A DNA stretch of 64,000 nt from assembly GCF_003339685.1 (NCBI RefSeq), contig NZ_QPKI01000007.1:62324-126323 (forward strand). Direction: 5' to 3'. The stretch's first letter is position 1. Every line of letters begins with the position of its first letter. A program made the position numbers and the translations under genes. Below, piece by piece: positions 55,645 to 64,000 of the stretch. This DNA comes from Halomonas sp. DQ26W. GTDB lineage: Bacteria > Pseudomonadota > Gammaproteobacteria > Pseudomonadales > Halomonadaceae. The notes below the pieces were generated by a model. That model ran no database searches. It was not told where the DNA came from and saw nothing but the letters and a program-made list of their open reading frames with translations.

Positions 55645-56513
55645 GCGAACCAAGAGATATCCGTTTGGCCGGCGGGCGCCTGGCCGGTCTCAGCTGGGGT
55701 GACGAGGGGGCGACGACCTGGTTGGCGCTGCACGGCTGGTTGGATAACGCGGCAAGCTTCACCCGTCTGGCCCCTCTGCTGGTTCACCAGCTGGGGATTC
55801 GCGTGGTGGCCATCGATTTTACCGGTCACGGCCAGTCGCAGCATGTCGCTGGTGACTACGCGTTGTGGGACTACTGTCACGACCTGCTGGACGCAGCCGA
55901 TGATCTGGGGCTGGAGCGGGTCACCCTGCTGGCTCATTCCATGGGGGCGAGCGTGTCCTGCCTGGTGGCTGCGGCCCTGCCCGAGCGCATCGACCGGCTG
56001 GCCCTGATCGATGGTCTGGGTGCGCTCACCACGCCGGCAGGCGATGCTGCGCAGCAGCTGCGCAAGGGGCTGCGTGCGACACGTCGTCCCCTATCGGCCG
56101 CGCCGCGCTATCCTGATGTAAGAACCGCCGTGGCGGCGCGAGTCGCCGGCGGTGTGACGCCGATCGATGCCGATACCGCCACTCCGGTGGTAAAGCGAAA
56201 TCTGAGATACGAAGGCGATGGTCATGTGCGTCTGCGTACCGATGGTCGCCTGCTCTGGCCCTCTCCGGTTCGTCTGATGCCCGAGCAGGTCCTGGCCATG
56301 CTCGGGACCATCCAGGCGCCGGTGCTGCTGATCGAGGGCGAGGGCGGCATACTTGGTGGGCGGGAGTCAGCAGCCGCTGCACGATCGGTGGTTTCGACAC
56401 TGACCCGGCGGGTATTGCCCGGGGGGCACCATCTACACCTGGAGCCTGGGGCGGTAACGGCAGTGGCGGGGGCTATCATCGACTGGCAGGCACCGGAAGC
56501 GGGAGTGCTATAG
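55641..56513 (+). CDS. Alpha/beta hydrolase, second of a pair
   Basis: A 290-aa alpha/beta hydrolase (MhpC-like). HGWLDNAASF gives the oxyanion loop, DFTGHGQS the strand-4 motif, nucleophile Ser100 in LLAHSMGASV, and the catalytic His in PGGHHLHLEPGAV. It is similar to serine hydrolases near esterases of the RBBP9/epoxide-hydrolase side of the family. ATGA overlap with the previous gene and 11 bp to the patatin-like gene suggest one lipid- or ester-degrading operon. Confidence 0.85.
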   Translation: MSEPRDIRLAGGRLAGLSWGDEGATTWLALHGWLDNAASFTRLAPLLVHQLGIRVVAIDFTGHGQSQHVAGDYALWDYCHDLLDAADDLGLERVTLLAHSMGASVSCLVAAALPERIDRLALIDGLGALTTPAGDAAQQLRKGLRATRRPLSAAPRYPDVRTAVAARVAGGVTPIDADTATPVVKRNLRYEGDGHVRLRTDGRLLWPSPVRLMPEQVLAMLGTIQAPVLLIEGEGGILGGRESAAAARSVVSTLTRRVLPGGHHLHLEPGAVTAVAGAIIDWQAPEAGVL

Positions 56514-56524
56514 GGGGCGATATC

Positions 56525-57580
56525 ATGAGCGGTGCAACGACTGCAACCACGGGCAAGCGCGTCGCCTTGACCCTCGGTAGCGGAGGTGCGCGGGGCTACG
56601 CCCATATCGGCGTGATCGACGTGCTGGAGGCCCGTGGCTACGAGGTTGTGGCCATTTCCGGCTGCTCCATGGGGGCAGTCATCGGCGGAGTCTATGCGGC
56701 GGGAGAACTCGATGCCTATCGCGAATGGGTCTGTCAGCTCGACTATTTCGATGTGCTAAAGCTGGTGGATGTCACCTGGAGTCCCATGGGTGCCATACGG
56801 GCCAGCAAGGTGATGAGCAAGCTACAGGGCCTGGTGGGGGACATCCAGATAGAGGACCTGCCGATACCCTTTACCACGGTGGCCACCGACCTGGCGCGCC
56901 AGCGTGAGGTGTGGTTCCAGTCGGGCTCGCTGCTGCGTGCCATGCGTGCTTCCATTGCCATTCCGGGCGTGATCACGCCGGTACACATCGGTGCACAGAC
57001 GCTGGTAGACGGTGGTTTGCTCAACCCCTTGCCGATCATTCCGACCGTATCGGCCCATGCCGACCTCATGTTGGCGGTGAATGTCACTGCTCATAGCCCG
57101 CAGCCGGTGACCCTGGAAGACCTGCTGCCGGCCGAGGAGGTCGCCGCCGAGGTGGCAGCAGGGAACGACTCGTCAGTGAGCGGTTGGATGGATGTGCGCG
57201 GAGCGACCCGGCGTTTTCTGGATGGGCTAGGCGGCGGAGTTGACGACACCGATGGTGAGGCTGCCAAGGCTGAGAATCCAGCCAAGGCGCGTCGAGCCTG
57301 GAGTCGTATGGACATGATCCTGGCCTCCTTCGACATTACCCAGGCGGCACTGGCGAAATACAAGGTGGCAGGCTACCCTCCCGATATCCTGATCGAAGTT
57401 CCCAAGACGGTCTGCGGTGCGTTCGAGTTCCACCGGGCCGACGCCCTGATACGGCTGGGATGCCACCTCACCCTGCAGGCGCTGGACCAATACGAAGGGC
57501 GCTTCCACGGCAGCAGCCCCGGGATGATCGTGGAGCCGCCCCAGATGCCGGCAGAACGTGAATCGGGAGGTGGCGCCTGA
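56525..57580 (+). CDS. Patatin-like phospholipase (RssA/YchK-like)
   Basis: A 351-aa patatin-family acyl hydrolase with the Ser-Asp dyad Ser48 (GCSMG) and Asp162 (LVDGGLLNP), plus the glycine-rich oxyanion hole GSGGARGYAHIG. The C-terminal third (about 200-351) contains a low-complexity Asp/Gly stretch and is longer than in RssA. It likely cleaves membrane phospholipids or neutral lipids in the cytoplasm. Third gene of the hydrolase run. Confidence 0.88.
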   Translation: MSGATTATTGKRVALTLGSGGARGYAHIGVIDVLEARGYEVVAISGCSMGAVIGGVYAAGELDAYREWVCQLDYFDVLKLVDVTWSPMGAIRASKVMSKLQGLVGDIQIEDLPIPFTTVATDLARQREVWFQSGSLLRAMRASIAIPGVITPVHIGAQTLVDGGLLNPLPIIPTVSAHADLMLAVNVTAHSPQPVTLEDLLPAEEVAAEVAAGNDSSVSGWMDVRGATRRFLDGLGGGVDDTDGEAAKAENPAKARRAWSRMDMILASFDITQAALAKYKVAGYPPDILIEVPKTVCGAFEFHRADALIRLGCHLTLQALDQYEGRFHGSSPGMIVEPPQMPAERESGGGA

Positions 57581-57609
57581 GGCGCCAGTCGCGATGGGAA
57601 CCAGCGCTC

Positions 57610-58185
57610 CTAGGCATCCTCGCCGCGGCGGCGTAGCAGGACATAGACCGCTCCGGTGCCGCCATCGGCATCCAGTGCCGAGCAGAAAGCGAGTACCGCC
57701 GGCCATTCGCGCAGCCAGGCGTTCACGTGGCTCTTGATTACCGGATAGTCGGCGGTACTACCCCATGCCTTGCCATGTACCACCAGCACGCAACGCATGC
57801 GGCCAGCGGCTGAATCGCGCAGGAACTCTTCCAACTCGCCGCGCGCCTCATCCAGCGTCAGACCGTGCAGGTCGAGCCCCGCCTCCCAGGCGATGCGTCC
57901 GCGCTTGAGCTGGGTGCAGGTGCGGCGGGGCAGGTCGGGAAGGGAAAAATCGAGCGGCTCCGATGGACGTACGGGTTCCACGCGGCCATCGCTGGTTCGG
58001 CTGGCCGCATCGCTGTTTCCCGCAGCAACGGCAGCGGCGCGCCGCTCGGCCGCTGACGGGTCCTTGCGGCGTGAATGCCCGGGGTCGGCGCGGTCACTGA
58101 CGATACGTCTCACACCGGCTTCGCGTAGTGCCTGGCGAAAGGCGCTGACTTCATCGTCATCCGGCGGGGGGCGGCGTCGGCTCAT
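57610..58185 (-). CDS. smrB: Ribosome rescue/collision endonuclease SmrB
   Basis: A 191-aa Smr-domain protein. The domain (about 95-185) has LDLHGLTLDEARGELEEFL and VVHGKAWGS, the motifs of the E. coli enzyme that cuts mRNA between collided ribosomes. An N-terminal charged extension (MSRRRPPPDDDEVSAFRQALREAGVRRI) resembles the ribosome-binding hook. Placement divergent from prmB, with aroC beyond, is the same as in E. coli and strongly supports the name. Confidence 0.92.
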   Translation of the reverse strand: MSRRRPPPDDDEVSAFRQALREAGVRRIVSDRADPGHSRRKDPSAAERRAAAVAAGNSDAASRTSDGRVEPVRPSEPLDFSLPDLPRRTCTQLKRGRIAWEAGLDLHGLTLDEARGELEEFLRDSAAGRMRCVLVVHGKAWGSTADYPVIKSHVNAWLREWPAVLAFCSALDADGGTGAVYVLLRRRGEDA

Positions 58186-58304
58186 GCGCTACTCATGCGA
58201 AGGGTTCGAGGCGCACAGTATAGCTGCCTGGGCGCGACTGTGAACCGTTGCCCGCCGCGGGTACAATCGATGCCCTGCCCGCAACCGATCCCACAGGAAC
58301 CCAC

Positions 58305-59258
58305 GTGGCCGAATTTCCCTCCGTTTCCCGTTCGACGCTCAGCCTGGACGATGCGGCCATCAGCGCCGACCTCGTCACGCTGCGCGACTACCTGCGCTGG
58401 AGTACCAGCGAGTTTCACCTGGCCGGCCTGTTCCACGGGCATGGCACCGATTCACCCTGGGACGAAGCGGTATCCCTGGTGCTGGGTTCGTTACACCTGC
58501 CCTGGAACGTCGACCAGGCGGTACTCGATGCGCGCCTACTGCCCATGGAGCGTCTGCGCATCCTGGCTCTGGTACGCGAGCGTATCGCTACGCGCCGCCC
58601 GCTGCCGTACCTGCTGGGCGAAGCCTTCTTCGCCGGATTCCCCTTCCATGTGGATGAACGAGTCCTGATCCCACGCTCGCCGATTGCCGAGCTGATCGAA
58701 TCGGGGTTCGAGGCCTGGTTCCTTGAGGAGCCGCCGGCCCGGGTGCTCGACCTGTGCACAGGGTCGGGCTGCATCGGTATCGCCACGGCGCTCCACCTGC
58801 CCACCTGCGACGTCGACCTGGCAGATATCAGCCCGGAAGCCTTGGCGGTGGCCAAGCAGAATATCCAGCGTCATGACGTGGGGGCTCGGGTGCGAGCCGT
58901 GCTGTCGGACGTGTTCGACGGGCTAGGCGGTCAGCGCTACGACCTGATCGTTTCCAATCCCCCCTACGTGGACGCCCGTGACCTGGCTACCATGCCTAGC
59001 GAGTTTCGCCATGAACCGACCCTGGCGCTGGAAGCGGGGTGTGACGGTCTCGATATTGTCCGGCGTATTCTGCGCGAGGCCCGTGAGCATCTCAGCGAAG
59101 ACGGCGTGCTGATTGTCGAAGTGGGCAATTCGGACTGCCACCTGGAGGCCGCCTTCCCCGGGGTGCCTTTCCTGTGGCTCGACTTCGAGCGTGGCGGACA
59201 GGGGGTCTTCGCCCTCTCCGCCGCGGAACTCGACGCCCATGCGGCGTCCTTCGCCTGA
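58305..59258 (+). CDS. prmB: Ribosomal protein uL3 glutamine methyltransferase
   Basis: A 317-aa SAM-dependent N5-glutamine methyltransferase for ribosomal protein L3. Motifs: [27 protein letters not shown] in the N-terminal part, [15 protein letters not shown] (SAM) and [10 protein letters not shown] (catalytic). A GTG start at 58305 with AGGAAC close upstream aligns with known N-termini. A longer TTG-initiated frame from 58248 is less likely. aroC follows by 43 bp, and smrB is divergent. Confidence 0.93.
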   Translation: MAEFPSVSRSTLSLDDAAISADLVTLRDYLRWSTSEFHLAGLFHGHGTDSPWDEAVSLVLGSLHLPWNVDQAVLDARLLPMERLRILALVRERIATRRPLPYLLGEAFFAGFPFHVDERVLIPRSPIAELIESGFEAWFLEEPPARVLDLCTGSGCIGIATALHLPTCDVDLADISPEALAVAKQNIQRHDVGARVRAVLSDVFDGLGGQRYDLIVSNPPYVDARDLATMPSEFRHEPTLALEAGCDGLDIVRRILREAREHLSEDGVLIVEVGNSDCHLEAAFPGVPFLWLDFERGGQGVFALSAAELDAHAASFA

Positions 59259-59301
59259 TCGCAGGCATGATCATCGACAGAATCATTCAGGAGGCACGCC
59301 C

Positions 59302-60387
59302 ATGTCCGGCAACACATTCGGCAAGCTGTTCACTGTTACCACCTTCGGCGAGAGCCACGGGCCAGCGCTTGGCGCCATTGTCGATGGTTGCCCGCCGGGT
59401 CTGCCGTTGACCGAGGTCGACCTGCAGCAGGATCTTGACCGTCGGCGCCCCGGCACGTCACGCCACACCACGCAGCGCCGCGAGCCCGACCAGGTGAAGA
59501 TCCTCTCCGGCGTATTCGAGGGGATGACCACGGGAACCTCCATCGGATTGCTGATCGAGAATACCGACCAACGCTCCAAGGACTACTCGAATATCAAGGA
59601 CCAGTTCCGGCCCGCCCACGCCGACTATAGCTACCATCACAAGTATGGTGTTCGCGACTACCGGGGCGGTGGCCGCTCCAGCGCCCGGGAAACCGCCATG
59701 CGGGTGGCGGCGGGGGGCATTGCCAAGAAGTACCTGGCTACCCATGGCATCGAAGTGCGCGGCTACATGAGTCAGCTTGGCCCCATCGAGATCGCCTTCA
59801 AGAGCTGGGAGGCAGTGCACGACAACCCATTTTTCTGCCCCGATCCGGACAGGGTGGACGAGCTCGAGGCTTACATGGATGAGCTGCGCCGGGCACAGGA
59901 TTCGGTGGGTGCCAGGATCACCGTAGTGGCCGATGGCCTGCCGCCGGGACTCGGTGAGCCCGTCTTCGACCGACTCGATGCCGAGCTGGCGCATGGCTTG
60001 ATGAGCATCAATGCCGTCAAGGGCGTGGAGATCGGTGACGGCTTCGCTGCCGTGATGCAGCGGGGCAGCGAGCACCGCGATGAAATGACGCCGGATGGCT
60101 TTCTTTCCAATCATGCTGGCGGCGTGCTCGGTGGCATCTCCTCAGGACAGCAACTGGTCGCGCATCTGGCACTCAAGCCGACCTCGAGCATCACCACACC
60201 CGGGCGCTCCATCGATGTGCATGGCCAGCCGGTCGAAGTAGTCACCAAGGGGCGGCATGATCCCTGCGTGGGGATCCGTGCCACGCCGATCGCCGAGGCG
60301 ATGATGGCGCTGACCTTGATGGATCACCTGCTGCGTCACCGGGCGCAAAATGCCGACGTCCAGGTAACCACACCGGTATTGCGCTAA
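59302..60387 (+). CDS. aroC: Chorismate synthase
   Basis: A 361-aa FMN-dependent enzyme that converts EPSP to chorismate, the branch point of aromatic amino acid synthesis. Signature segments: [32 protein letters not shown] and the C-terminal [17 protein letters not shown]. The start [16 protein letters not shown] follows AGGAGG. The frame extends upstream into prmB, without homology. Confidence 0.97.
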   Translation: MSGNTFGKLFTVTTFGESHGPALGAIVDGCPPGLPLTEVDLQQDLDRRRPGTSRHTTQRREPDQVKILSGVFEGMTTGTSIGLLIENTDQRSKDYSNIKDQFRPAHADYSYHHKYGVRDYRGGGRSSARETAMRVAAGGIAKKYLATHGIEVRGYMSQLGPIEIAFKSWEAVHDNPFFCPDPDRVDELEAYMDELRRAQDSVGARITVVADGLPPGLGEPVFDRLDAELAHGLMSINAVKGVEIGDGFAAVMQRGSEHRDEMTPDGFLSNHAGGVLGGISSGQQLVAHLALKPTSSITTPGRSIDVHGQPVEVVTKGRHDPCVGIRATPIAEAMMALTLMDHLLRHRAQNADVQVTTPVLR

Positions 60388-60460
60388 CTCGGGTTCGATC
60401 TAGACCCGCTGGGCCTGACTGACTGCTACACTCAACAGACCACTTGAGCCGAGTAACGCC

Positions 60461-60865
60461 ATGAAGATCAATGTCGAGTTCGACCTGACCCCTGACGAGT
60501 TCCGCCGCTCTTTGGGCCTGCCCGATGTCGAGGCTTTCCAGCAGGATTTGCTGAACCGGATTCACAAGCAGATGGAGTCCGGGGTCGAGGGCTACGATCC
60601 GATGAGCCTGATGCAGCCTTTCCTCCAGCAGCAGGGGCTCTCTCAGGGCATGACCCAGGGTTTATCCCAAGGGCTCGCCAGCTTTGGTACTTACCAGCAG
60701 ATGATGCTCGACATGTTGCGCAAGGCTGGCAGCGGAAAAGCGTCCAGCTCCGAGGACAGTCCCGATGCTAAAGGCGAGCAAGATCAGGAGCCGGCCGAGG
60801 CAAAGAAGAGCAGTAAGCGGGCAGGCACGGCAAGTGCCCGCTCCCGGTCGCGACACAGTGAGTGA
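60461..60865 (+). CDS. DUF6489-type protein upstream of the phasin gene
   Basis: A 134-aa protein. The N-terminal 75 residues (MKINVEFDLTPDEFRRSLGLPDVEAFQQDLLNRIHKQMESG) are recognisable as a small family seen beside PHA genes (DUF6489). A Gln/Met/Gly stretch (LQQQGLSQGMTQGLSQGLASFG) is followed by a charged Ser/Lys/Glu/Arg tail, probably disordered. It may be a PHA-granule-associated or regulatory protein; the function is not known. Co-linear with phaP and phaC. Confidence 0.75.
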   Translation: MKINVEFDLTPDEFRRSLGLPDVEAFQQDLLNRIHKQMESGVEGYDPMSLMQPFLQQQGLSQGMTQGLSQGLASFGTYQQMMLDMLRKAGSGKASSSEDSPDAKGEQDQEPAEAKKSSKRAGTASARSRSRHSE

Positions 60866-61068
60866 CCCGGCCATGAGAATGATTGCTGGGTGAGCCACCG
60901 TTGAGCGTTCCACCTTTGATTGAGCAACATTCAGTTGCAACAGAGGGCCTCGCAGACTACGCTTTGTGCAGTGCAGCATTCATGCCGTGCAGCTTGACGA
61001 TGGGTGATCGGTGCTGCGCCTCGCATGACTTTAGGCCCACAGCTTCAGGTCCACAGGAGGTTACCGCC

Positions 61069-61506
61069 ATGCAGGACAAGATGATCGACAACTTCAATCA
61101 GCAGACGCGCAGCTTCTTTGAGCCCATGCGCAAACTCAACTCGCTGATGCTCGGCAACATGGAAAAGATGACCGAGTACCAGCTGGAAGCCATGAAACGC
61201 TACAGTCAGCTGGGTACCGAGCGTATGCGCAGTGCCTCGGAAGTCAGCGACGCCGAGGATCTCCAGCAGTTCGGCGCTCAGCAGGCCGAAATGATGAACG
61301 AGCTATCCAAACAGATGATGGAGGATGCCCAGGCCTTGAACGAGATGAGCCAGGAGTTTCGTTCGGAGCTTGAGAAACTGCTCGGTGAGGCCGGCCAGCA
61401 GCTGGCCGGCCAGGCGCACGAGAGCGGGGCGAGCGCCAAGCCGGCCAGTTCGGGCAAGTCCGACGCTCCAGCCAAGGCAACCAGTCAGTCTTCGCGCAAG
61501 AGCTGA
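61069..61506 (+). CDS. phaP: Phasin family protein (PHA granule-associated)
   Basis: A 145-aa helical phasin (MQDKMIDNFNQQTRSFFEPMRKLNSLMLGNMEKMTEYQLEAMKRYS...) with a low-complexity Ala/Ser/Lys tail. Phasins coat polyhydroxyalkanoate granules and control their size. AGGAGG lies at an ideal distance from ATG 61069. An upstream frame that starts at 60883 lacks homology. In the 203-bp gap to DUF6489, three TGCAG repeats (60967-60992) resemble sites of PHA repressors (PhaR), though weakly. Confidence 0.88.
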   Translation: MQDKMIDNFNQQTRSFFEPMRKLNSLMLGNMEKMTEYQLEAMKRYSQLGTERMRSASEVSDAEDLQQFGAQQAEMMNELSKQMMEDAQALNEMSQEFRSELEKLLGEAGQQLAGQAHESGASAKPASSGKSDAPAKATSQSSRKS

Positions 61507-61517
61507 AAAAGTCCAGT

Positions 61518-61586
61518 CGTTGCCCGGGGCTCCCGGGCAACGCTGCCGCCTCCACAGCGCCCTTCGGCAGGGTCTTGTGGAGGCGG
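61518..61586 (+). other. Two tandem strong hairpins between phaP and phaC
   Basis: First hairpin: perfect 11-bp stem CGTTGCCCGGG / CCCGGGCAACG, loop GCT (61518-61542). Second: perfect 11-bp stem CCGCCTCCACA (61546-61556) / TGTGGAGGCGG (61576-61586), with an inner CCCT/AGGG. Neither has a U-tract. They could stabilise the phasin mRNA 3' end, mark an RNA processing site, or partially block transcription. Confidence 0.6.
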
Positions 61587-61628
61587 TTCGTTAAAGTCAC
61601 GCCGTTAGTCGATGATCAGGAGTGGGCA

Positions 61629-63464
61629 ATGCTGTCAGGTTCGGAAGGTCCATCACAAGTCGAGTTGGAAGAGTGGAATTCACAGCTCCAGGAAATGGGG
61701 CAGCAGTATCAGGCGTTGATGCAGGATCTCCTCGCAAAAATGGCGCCCGATGAGGCTGCCGACACCATCCATAACGACATGCGGGATGCCTTCCAGGCTG
61801 GCGCCGAGTCCCTGATGCGTAATCCTCAGTTGGTGTGGCAGACGCAGGCCCGCCTGCTGCAGGACCAATGGCAGCTGTGGCAGAATGCCTTGCAGGCCGC
61901 CAGCGGCGAGCCGGTCGACCCACTGGTGGCACCCCGGCGTGGCGATCGACGCTTCAATGACGAGGCCTGGACCAGTGACCCTTACTACCAGGGGATCATG
62001 CAGCAGTATCTGCTGTTCTCGCGCCTGGTCGAGGAGTTGATCGAACGCCTGGAAGGGCTGCCCGAGCAGCAACAGCGCAATCTGGCCTTCTATGCCCGCC
62101 AATTGGTCAACGCCATGGCGCCGACCAACTTTATCTCCACCAACCCAGAAGTGATGCGGCGTACTATGGAGACCAACGGCCAGAACCTGGTCGATGGCTT
62201 GACCCGGCTGCGCCAGGACCTGTCCAATTCCGCCGATGGGCTGAATGTGAGCATGACCGATCGCAGCGCCTTCGGGGTGGGTGAGAACATCGCCGTGACG
62301 CCGGGCCATGTGGTGTACGAGAACGAATTGATCCAGTTACTCCAGTACACGCCCACGACTGAGACAGTGTTCAAGACGCCGTTGCTGGTCGTGCCGCCCT
62401 GGATCAACAAATACTATATTCTCGACTTGCGCCAGGACAATTCCATGGTCAAGTGGCTGGTCGATCAGGGCCACACCGTGTTTCTGATTTCCTGGCGCAA
62501 TCCGGGGCCGGATCAGCGTGACCTGACCTGGGCCGACTACATGCAGTTGGGGCCAATCTCTGCCATGGAAGCCATCGAGCAGGCCTGTGGCGAGAAGTCG
62601 GTCAATCTTCTCAGCTATTGTGTCGGCGGAACCCTGACGGCTTCCACAGTGGCCTATCTCACCAGCACCCGCCGTGGCCGCAAGGTCAGGTCCGTGACCT
62701 ACATGGCCACCCTGCAGGATTTCCGGGACCCGGGCGAGATCGGTGTGCTTTTGAGCGAGCCTGTCCTGGCTGGCATCGAGGCTAGACTCGAGAAAGATGG
62801 CTACCTTGACGGCCGTTCCATGGCCTACACCTTCAATCTGCTGCGCGAGAACGATCTTTTCTGGTCATTCTTCGTCAGCAACTACTTGAAGGGCGAGAAC
62901 CCGGCGCCGTTCGACCTGCTCTACTGGAACACCGACGGCACCAACCTGCCGGCAGCCACGCACGGCTGGTATTTACGCCACATGTATCTTGAGAACCGGC
63001 TGGTACAGCCGGGCGGTATCGAGCTGGACGGGGTCAAGATCGACTTGCGCAAGATTTCCACGCCGAGCTACTTCATCTCCACTCGCGACGACCATATCGC
63101 CAAGTGGAACAGCACCTACTATGGCGCCCTGCTGCCCAAGGGGCCAACGACTTTCGTCCTCGGTGGCTCCGGTCATATCGCCGGTATCGTCAACCCGCCG
63201 TACAAGAACAAGTACGGCTACTGGACCAACAGCGAACTGCCCGATAGCCATGATGAGTGGCTGGCCGGCGCTGAGGCCCAAGAGGGCTCTTGGTGGCCGC
63301 ACTGGCAGCAGTGGATGACCGAAGGCGGCTACGCCGACACTGAGAAGATGGTGCCGTCGCGCCAGCCGGGCGAGGGCGAGCTGCCGCTGCTCGAGGAAGC
63401 GCCGGGGCGCTACGTGCGTACTACCATCCCCGAGGTGCTTGGAGAAGTGCCGCCGAAGGAATAA
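61629..63464 (+). CDS. phaC: Class I polyhydroxyalkanoate synthase, Halomonas-type nucleophile box
   Basis: A 611-aa synthase that polymerises (R)-3-hydroxyacyl-CoA into PHA on granules. Predicted catalytic triad: Cys331 (LLSYCVGGTL), Asp488 (STRDDHIA) and His516 (GGSGHIAGIVNPP). The box reads S-Y-C-V-G rather than the standard G-x-C-x-G, a variant known from Halomonas synthases. The N-terminal 100 residues are Gln-rich and helical. The start MLSGSEGPSQVELEEWN follows AGGAGTG. The terminator follows closely. No phaA/phaB genes are in the window. Confidence 0.95.
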   Translation: MLSGSEGPSQVELEEWNSQLQEMGQQYQALMQDLLAKMAPDEAADTIHNDMRDAFQAGAESLMRNPQLVWQTQARLLQDQWQLWQNALQAASGEPVDPLVAPRRGDRRFNDEAWTSDPYYQGIMQQYLLFSRLVEELIERLEGLPEQQQRNLAFYARQLVNAMAPTNFISTNPEVMRRTMETNGQNLVDGLTRLRQDLSNSADGLNVSMTDRSAFGVGENIAVTPGHVVYENELIQLLQYTPTTETVFKTPLLVVPPWINKYYILDLRQDNSMVKWLVDQGHTVFLISWRNPGPDQRDLTWADYMQLGPISAMEAIEQACGEKSVNLLSYCVGGTLTASTVAYLTSTRRGRKVRSVTYMATLQDFRDPGEIGVLLSEPVLAGIEARLEKDGYLDGRSMAYTFNLLRENDLFWSFFVSNYLKGENPAPFDLLYWNTDGTNLPAATHGWYLRHMYLENRLVQPGGIELDGVKIDLRKISTPSYFISTRDDHIAKWNSTYYGALLPKGPTTFVLGGSGHIAGIVNPPYKNKYGYWTNSELPDSHDEWLAGAEAQEGSWWPHWQQWMTEGGYADTEKMVPSRQPGEGELPLLEEAPGRYVRTTIPEVLGEVPPKE

Positions 63465-63492
63465 ACGGCCGACATCGACGAAAGGAAATCAG

Positions 63493-63525
63493 CGGGGCCC
63501 GCCTGGAGCGGGTCCCGTTTTTTTT
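63493..63525 (+). terminator. Rho-independent terminator after phaC
   Basis: A 10-bp stem (CGGGGCCCGC / GCGGGTCCCG with one G-U pair) and CTGGA loop are followed by eight T residues, about 30 bases after the phaC stop. Confidence 0.93.
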
Positions 63526-63540
63526 GGCGATGCAAGGTCC

Positions 63541-64000
63541 GTGGTTATAGCAAGCGCAGGGCAACACCGCCGGGAGTCCTTCGGCCTCCAGTCGCGATCT
63601 AAAGATGCTCCAACAGCGGTGTGGCAACGTTGGCGGAGAGGATCGCTGTTGGAGCGCTCGGTTCGGCGCTCCGAGTTTCCATCGCGACTGGCGCCGATAG
63701 GCGCCCGGCGGAGGCTGCAAGGGCAGTGGCTATCGCCAGCGTTGGCAACGCCGCGGTCGCGAGCTAAAGCTACCTCCGACAGGGTGGTGATTGCCTGCCA
63801 TGGCAGGAAAAATCAGCTGTTGGAGCGCTGGTTTCCATCGCGACTGGCGCCGACAGGCGCCGCGGCGGAGGCTGCAAGGTGAGTGGTTATCGCCAGCGTT
63901 GGCAGCACCGCGGTCGCGAGCTAAAGCTACCTCCGACAGGGTGGTGATTGCCTGCCATGGCAGGAAAAATCAGCTGTTGGAGCGCTGGTTTCCATCGCGA
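63541..64000. repeat. Tandem repeat array, period about 157 bp, running off the window end
   Basis: No gene is visible here. One unit (63754-63910) is repeated from 63911 onward with near identity over 90 bases to the window edge. Older, diverged units begin at 63726 and about 63541 (start GTGGTTAT/GTGGCTAT). Each unit contains the palindrome CCTGCCATGGCAGG and GGCGCC-GACA-GGCGCC. Short Arg/Pro-rich frames across it are by-products of the repeat. The array follows the phaC terminator directly. Confidence 0.85.

Noticed and set aside
60967..60992. PhaR binding site upstream of the phasin gene
   Set aside because: Three TGCAG repeats are suggestive, but the motif is short and no clean two-fold symmetry is seen; noted only under the phasin gene.
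63439..63882. 147-codon plus-strand frame after phaC
   Set aside because: It runs through the phaC terminator and the tandem repeats; its repeated SRLAP(I/T)GA segments come from the repeat unit.

Overview
The window looks like chromosomal DNA of a halophilic gammaproteobacterium, most likely Halomonadaceae (Halomonas or a close relative). This is inferred from four things: the high G+C content; an E. coli/Pseudomonas-like housekeeping order; a polyhydroxyalkanoate (PHA) synthase whose nucleophile box is S-x-C-x-G, as known from Halomonas; and a hisZ gene between hflC and purA. I see no insertion sequence, prophage, CRISPR array, rRNA or tRNA gene.

Region 1 (1-8446) is a nitrogen-scavenging operon on the minus strand. 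It encodes an ABC transporter, two DUF1989 proteins, a biotin-dependent urea carboxylase-family enzyme and the start of allophanate hydrolase. It would usually be annotated as urea degradation. Its leader, however, carries a clear guanidine-I (ykkC) riboswitch with a plausible terminator platform, so guanidine is the better substrate call. Upstream of the riboswitch are a sigma-54 -24/-12 promoter with exact spacing and an NtrC-like palindrome about 112 bp before the predicted start. The operon therefore seems to need both nitrogen starvation and guanidine.

Region 2 (8479-29795) is a conserved translation, envelope and RNA block. It holds epmB/efp/epmA (EF-P and its lysylation enzymes), psd, a rhodanese, rsgA/orn, queG, nnr-tsaE-amiB-mutL-miaA-hfq-hflX-hflK-hflC, hisZ and purA. 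Folded intergenic repeats sit in its gaps. Two are copies of one 80-nt three-way element that differ at six positions, four of which form two compensatory base-pair changes.

Region 3 (29806-41739) is more accessory. A RimK-like ATP-grasp ligase diverges from a GNAT acetyltransferase, followed by yajQ and pepN. Next comes a minus-strand operon of a fused DUF1538 transporter, a P-II-like protein, a CBS-pair protein and a small membrane protein. Then come lemA and an M48 membrane protease behind a perfect FNR/ANR box, and an acidic lipoprotein with a duplicated helical repeat.

Region 4 (41851-60387) is mixed housekeeping. It includes a cold-shock protein, a LysE/RhtB exporter, Slt transglycosylase, two hotdog thioesterases, htpG behind a textbook sigma-32 promoter, pntA-pntB, gpsA-sixA, a small monooxygenase-fold protein, an AEC transporter with an overlooked 33-aa membrane ORF directly upstream, two alpha/beta hydrolases, a patatin-like protein, and smrB/prmB/aroC.

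Region 5 (60461-64000) is a PHA storage locus: a DUF6489-type protein, a phasin, two strong hairpins and PhaC. After the PhaC terminator the window runs into a tandem array with a period of about 157 bp that continues past the edge.
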